A stretch of DNA of 64,000 bases from contig CBDCVQ010000019.1 of assembly GCA_965223165.1 (NCBI GenBank), positions 186,001 through 250,000 on the forward strand. Reading direction: 5' to 3'. A program made the position numbers and the translations under genes. The DNA is from JABDMH01 sp965223165 (GTDB lineage: Bacteria; Bacteroidota; Bacteroidia; Chitinophagales; Saprospiraceae). Numbering within the stretch: the first letter of the stretch is position 1; every line of letters begins with the position of its first letter. Shown piece after piece: positions 55,401 through 61,400 of the stretch. The notes beneath the pieces were generated by a model. It worked only from the letters and a program-made list of their open reading frames with translations, had not been told where the DNA came from and searched no databases.

Positions 55401-58400
55401 AAGCTTCGTTCAGTAGACCCGTATTGGTGGAGCTGCCGGTGGATAGATCGCAGTCACGGCTGTCGGCAGTCACCAATATCGGATCGATCGTGAAGGTCAC
55501 ATCCACCCGGAAGGTGTCGACCTCACCCGGCAAGATCATCTCATCCACCACAATCGTGTCTTGACTCATGCCATCAAACCCACTAAACATACCGCTCATA
55601 TCGGTGCCTTGGTAGGCAGCGGAGGCCATCGTCGGTGTGGCTCCAGCTCCGTACTTCAACGTGTCCGTGAGCGTGTACCAGCCTTTGCCTGTACCCGTAT
55701 TCTGAGCGATCAGGTAGTAACTGATGGTGTATTCGTTTGGATTGGCCGTGGGCGTCGGACCTGTAGCCACTTGCTTCTCGATCATCAGTTCGGGATCGGG
55801 GATCTCCGCACAGGCCGTATCGGCGAAGGTCTCACTGCCGTCGTTGACGTAGGCTTCATTCAACAGACCGGTATTGGTCGTGCTGCCCGTACTCAGGTCG
55901 CAATCTCGGCTATCGGCTGTCACCAGCATCGGGTTGATCGTAAAGGTGACATCCACCCGGAAGGTGTCGATCTCACCCGGTAAGATCATCTCGTCTACCA
56001 CAATCGTGTCTTGACTCATACCATCGAAACCACCAAAGGTGCCGCTCATATCGGTGCCGTGGTAGGCCGCAGAGGCCATCGTCGGTGTAGTGCCAGCCCC
56101 ATACTTCAGCGTATCCGTCAACGTGTACCAGCCTTTGCCGGTGCCTGTATTCTGGGCGATCAGGTAGTAGGAGATCGTGTATTCGTTTGGATTTGCTGTG
56201 GGCGTGGGTCCACTGGCCACTTGCTTTTCGATCACTAGTTCGGGATCGGGGATCTCCACACAAGCCGTGTCGGCGAAGGTCTCGCTGCCGTCGTTGACAT
56301 AAGCTTCGTTCAGTAGACCCGTATTCGTCGAACTGCCGGTGGATAGATCGCAGTCTCGGCTATCGGCGGTGACCATCATCGGAGTGATCGTAAAGATTAC
56401 ATCTACTCGGAAGGTATCAACCTCACCCGGTAAGATCATCTCATCCACCACAATCGTGTCCTGACTCATGCCGTCAAAGCCGCCGAAAGTGCCACTCATA
56501 TCGGTGCCTTGGTAGGCTGCGGTGGCCATTGTCGGTGTAGCTCCCGCTCCGTACTTGAGCGTATCGGTCAGCGTGTACCAGCCTTTGCCGGTACCCGTAT
56601 TCTGGGCGATCAGGTAGTAGCCGATCGTGTATTCATTTGGATTAGTTGTGGGCATCGGACCTGTAGCCACTTGCTTCTCGATCGTCAGTTCGGGATCGGG
56701 GATCTCCACGCAAGCTGTATCGGCGAAGGTCACACTGCCATCGTTGACATAGGCTTCGTTCAGCAAACCCGTATTCGTGGTGCTACCCGTACCCAGATCA
56801 CAATCACGACTATCGGCTGTCACTATCATCGGATCGGTCGTGAAGGTCACATCCACTCGGAAGGTGTCGATCTCACCCGGCAGGATCATCTCGTCCACCA
56901 CGATGGTGTCTTGGCTCATGCCGTCATAGCCGCCGAAAGTGCCACTCATATCGGTGCCTTGATAGGCTGCGGTGGCCATCGTCGGCGTAGCGCCGGCTCC
57001 GTACTTCAACGTATCAGTCAGCGTGTACCAGCCTTTGCCGGTGCCAGTGTTTTGGACAATGGTGTAGTAGCTGATCGTGTATTCGTTTGGATTAGCCGTC
57101 GGAGTGGGTCCGGTGGCAACTTGCTTCTCGATCATTAACTCTGGATCGGGGATCTCCACACACGCTGTGTCCCCGAAGGTCTCGCTGCCATCGTTGACAT
57201 AAGCTTCGTTCAGTAGACCCGTATTCGTGGTGCTGCCTGTACCTAGATCGCAGTCGCGACTATCGGCAGTGACCATGATCGGATTGATGGTAAAAGTTAC
57301 ATCCACTCGGAAGGTGTCGATCTCACCCGGTAAGATCATCTCATCCACTACAATGGTGTCTTGGCTCGTGCCGTCAAAGCCACCAAAGGTGCCGCTCATA
57401 TCCGTGCCCTGATAGGCTGCGGAGGCCATCGTGGGCGTAGCTCCGGCTCCATACTTGAGGGTGTCGGTCAAGGTATACCAACCTTTGCCTGTGCCGGTGT
57501 TCTCGACAATCGTGTAATAGCTGATCGTGTATTCGTTTGGATTGGCCGTGGGCGTCGGTCCGGTGGCGACTTGCTTCTCGATCATTAACTCTGGATCGGG
57601 GATCTCCACACACGCTGTGTCCCCGAAGGTCTCGCTGCCATCGTTGACATAAGCCTCATTCAGTAGACCCGCATTCGTGGTGCTGCCTGTGGACAGGTCG
57701 CAGTCTCGGCTGTCGGCAGTCACCAGCATGGGGTTGATCGTGAAGGTTACATCCACTCGGAAGGTGTCGACCTCACCCGGTAGGATCATCTCGTCAATTA
57801 TGATCGTGTCGTTGGCCGCTCCATCAAAGGCAGAGGTCGGATTTACCCCACTACTGCCGTCTCCTCCTTGATAGGTGGCGGTGGCCATCGTCGGCGTAGC
57901 GCCGGCTCCATACTTCAGCGTATCGGTCAGCGTGTACCAGCCTTTGCCCGTGCCCGTATTCTGGGTGATCAGGTAGTAGCTGATCGTGTATTCGTTTGGA
58001 TTAGCCGTCGGCGTCGGTCCACTGGCGACTTGCTTCTCGATGGACAGCTGCGGATCGGGTATCTCTGCACAGGCCGTATCCACGAAGGTCTCGCTGCCGT
58101 CGTTGACATAGGCTTCGTTCAGCAAGCCCGTATTGGTGGTGCTGCCCGTACCCAGATCACAGTCGCGACTATCGGCGGTGACCACCATCGGGTTGATGAT
58201 AAAGGTCACATCCACCCGGAAGGTATCCACTTCGCCTGGCTGGATCATTTCATCTACCACGATCGTGTCTTGACTCATCCCGTCGAAGCCACCAAAGGTG
58301 CCACTCATATCGGTGCCGTGGTAGGCCGCAGAGGCCATCGTCGGTGTAGCGCCAGCCCCATACTTCAGCGTATCCGTCAACGTGTACCAGCCTTTGCCGG

Positions 58401-61400
58401 TGCCTGTATTCTGGACGATCAGGTAGTAGGAGATCGTGTATTCGTTTGGATTAACCGTCGGCGTGGGTCCGGTGGCCACTTTCTTCTCAATCATCAGTTC
58501 GGGATCGGGGATCTCCACGCAAGACGTGTCGGCGAAGGTCTCGCTGCCATCGTTGACATAGGCTTCATTCAGCAGACCCGTATTCGTGGTGCTACCTGTA
58601 CCTAGATCGCAGTCGCGACTATCCGTTGTCACCATCATCGGGTTGATGGTAAAGACCACATCCACTCGGAACGTATCCACTTCGCCCGGCAAGATCATCT
58701 CATCAATGATGATCGTATCATTGGCAGCGCCATCAAAGGCATTCGTTGGACTTACTCCACTGTTACCATCTCCGCCCTCATAGACGGCCGAAGCGGCAGT
58801 AGGTGTAGCCCCTGCACCATACTTGAGCGTATCGGTCAAGGTATACCAACCTTTGCCTGTACCCGTGTTCTGAGTGATCAGATAATATCTGATCGTGTAT
58901 TCGTTTGGATTGGCTGTGGGCGTCGGGCCGGTGGCCACTTGCTTCTCGACGGAGAGCTCGGGATCGGGGATCTCCGCACAGGCCGTGTCGGCGAACGTCT
59001 CGCTGCCGTCGTTCACATAAGCTTCGTTCAGCAGACCCGTATTGGTGGTGCTACCCGTACCTAGGTCGCAGTCACGGCTATCGGCGTTGACCAGCATTGG
59101 ATTGATGGTAAAGACTACATCCACTCGGAAGGTGTCTACTTCGCCTGGCAAGATCATCTCCTTTACTACAATGGTGTCTTGACTCATGCCGTCAAAGCCA
59201 CCAAAGGCGCCACTCATATCCGTGCCCTGGTACGCTGCGGAGGCTGAGGTCGGTGTGGCTCCGGCGCCATTTTTGAGCGTATCGGTCAAGGTATACCAAC
59301 CTTTGCCGGTTCCTGTGTTCTCGACAATGGTGTAGTAACTGATCGTGTATTCGTTTGGATTCGCCGTGGGGGTAGGTCCACTGGCCACCTGCTTCTCGAT
59401 CATCAGCTCGGGATCGGGGATCTCTGCACAAGCCGTATCGGCGAAGGTCTCACTACCATCGTTCACATAAGCTTCGTTCAGCAGACCCGTATTGGTGGTG
59501 CTACCCGTACCTAGGTCGCAGTCACGGCTATCGGCGTTGACCAGCATTGGATTGATGGTAAAGACTACATCCACTCGGAAGGTGTCTACTTCGCCTGGCA
59601 AGATCATCTCCTTTACTACAATGGTGTCTTGACTCATGCCGTCAAAGCCACCAAAGGCGCCACTCATATCCGTGCCCTGGTACGCTGCGGAGGCTGAGGT
59701 CGGTGTGGCTCCGGCGCCATTTTTGAGCGTATCGGTCAAGGTATACCAACCTTTGCCGGTTCCTGTGTTCTCGACAATGGTGTAGTAACTGATCGTGTAT
59801 TCGTTTGGATTCGCCGTGGGCGTAGGTCCACTGGCCACCTGCTTCTCGATCATCAGCTCGGGATCGGGGATCTCTGCACAAGCCGTATCGGCGAAGGTCT
59901 CACTACCATCGTTGACATAAGCTTCGTTTAGTAAGCCCGTATTGGTGGTGCTGCCCGTGCCCAGATCGCAGTCGCGACTATCAGCAGTCACCAGCATCGG
60001 ACTGATCGTAAAGACTACATCCACTCGGAACGTATCCACTTCGCCTGGCTGGATCATTTCATCAATGATGATCGTATCGTTCGTTGAGCCGTCAAATGAA
60101 CCTGCTGGGCTTATGCCGCTTGTGCCTTCGCCACCTTGATAAGACGCACTCACCATCATTGGAGTCGCACCTGCACCAAACTTCAAGGTATCTGTTAGGG
60201 TATAGAAGCTCTTACCTGTTCCATTGTTTTGGACAATAGCGTAGTAGCTGATCGTGTATTCATTTGGATTAGCTGTTGGCGTGGGTCCGGTGGCCACCTG
60301 CTTCTCGATGGAGAGTTCGGGATCGGGGATCTCTGCGCAGGCCGTGTCGGCGAAGGTCTCACTACCATCGTTGACATAGGCTTCATTCAGAAGACCCGTG
60401 TTGGTGCTGCTGCCCGTACTAAGATCGCAGTCGCGGCTATCGGCAGTGACCTGCATTGGATTGATGGTAAAGGTCACATCTACTCGGAAGGTATCAACCT
60501 CACCCGGTAAGATCATCTCATCCACCACAATCGTGTCCTGACTCATGCCGTCGAAGCCACCAAAGGTGCCACTCATATCCGTGCCCTGATAGGCGGCAAA
60601 GGCCATCGTCGGGGTAGCGCCGGTTCCATACTTGAGCGTATCGGTCAACGTGTACCAGCCTTTACCGGTTCCTGTGTTCTCGACAATGGTGTAGTAGCTG
60701 ATAGTGTATTCGTTTGGATTAGCCGTCGGAGTCGGTCCACTCGCCACCTGCTTCTCGATGGAGAGCTCGGGATCGGGGATCTCTGCACAAGCCGTATCGG
60801 CGAAAGTTTCACTGCCATCGTTGACATAAGCTTCATTCAGCAGACCTGTATTCGTGGTGCTACCCGTACCTAGGTCACAGTCACGGCTATCGGCGGTGAC
60901 CATCATCGGGTTGGTCGTAAAGGTCACATCCACTCGGAAGGTATCCACTTCGCCCGGCAAAATCATCTCAGCAACCACGATCGTGTCTTGGCTCATACCG
61001 TCAAACCCACCAAAGGTGCCACTCATATCCGTGCCTTGATAGGTGGCGGTGGCCATCGTCGGGGTAGCGCCGGCTCCATACTTCAGCGTATCCGTCAGTG
61101 TGTACCAGCCTTTGCCGGTGCCCGTATTCTGCGTGATCAGGTAGTAGCTGATTGTGTATTCGTTCGGATTGGCCGTCGGCGTGGGTCCGGTGGCGACTTG
61201 CTTCTCTATCATGAGTTCGGGATCGGGGATCTCCGCACAGGCTGTATCGGCAAAGGTCTCGCTGCCGTCGTTCACATAGGCCTCGTTAAGCAAGCCCGTA
61301 TTCGTGGTGCTACCGGTAGTCAGATCACAGTCACGGCTATCGGCGGAGACCATCATCGGATCGATCGTGAAGGTTACATCTACTCGGAAGGTATCTACCT

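Noticed and set aside
45218..55560. Identical blocks as pure assembly artefact
   Set aside because: Not fully excluded, but the flanks differ cleanly, one copy has an extra module, and other block pairs carry a few real differences, which fits biology better. Spanning long reads would settle it.
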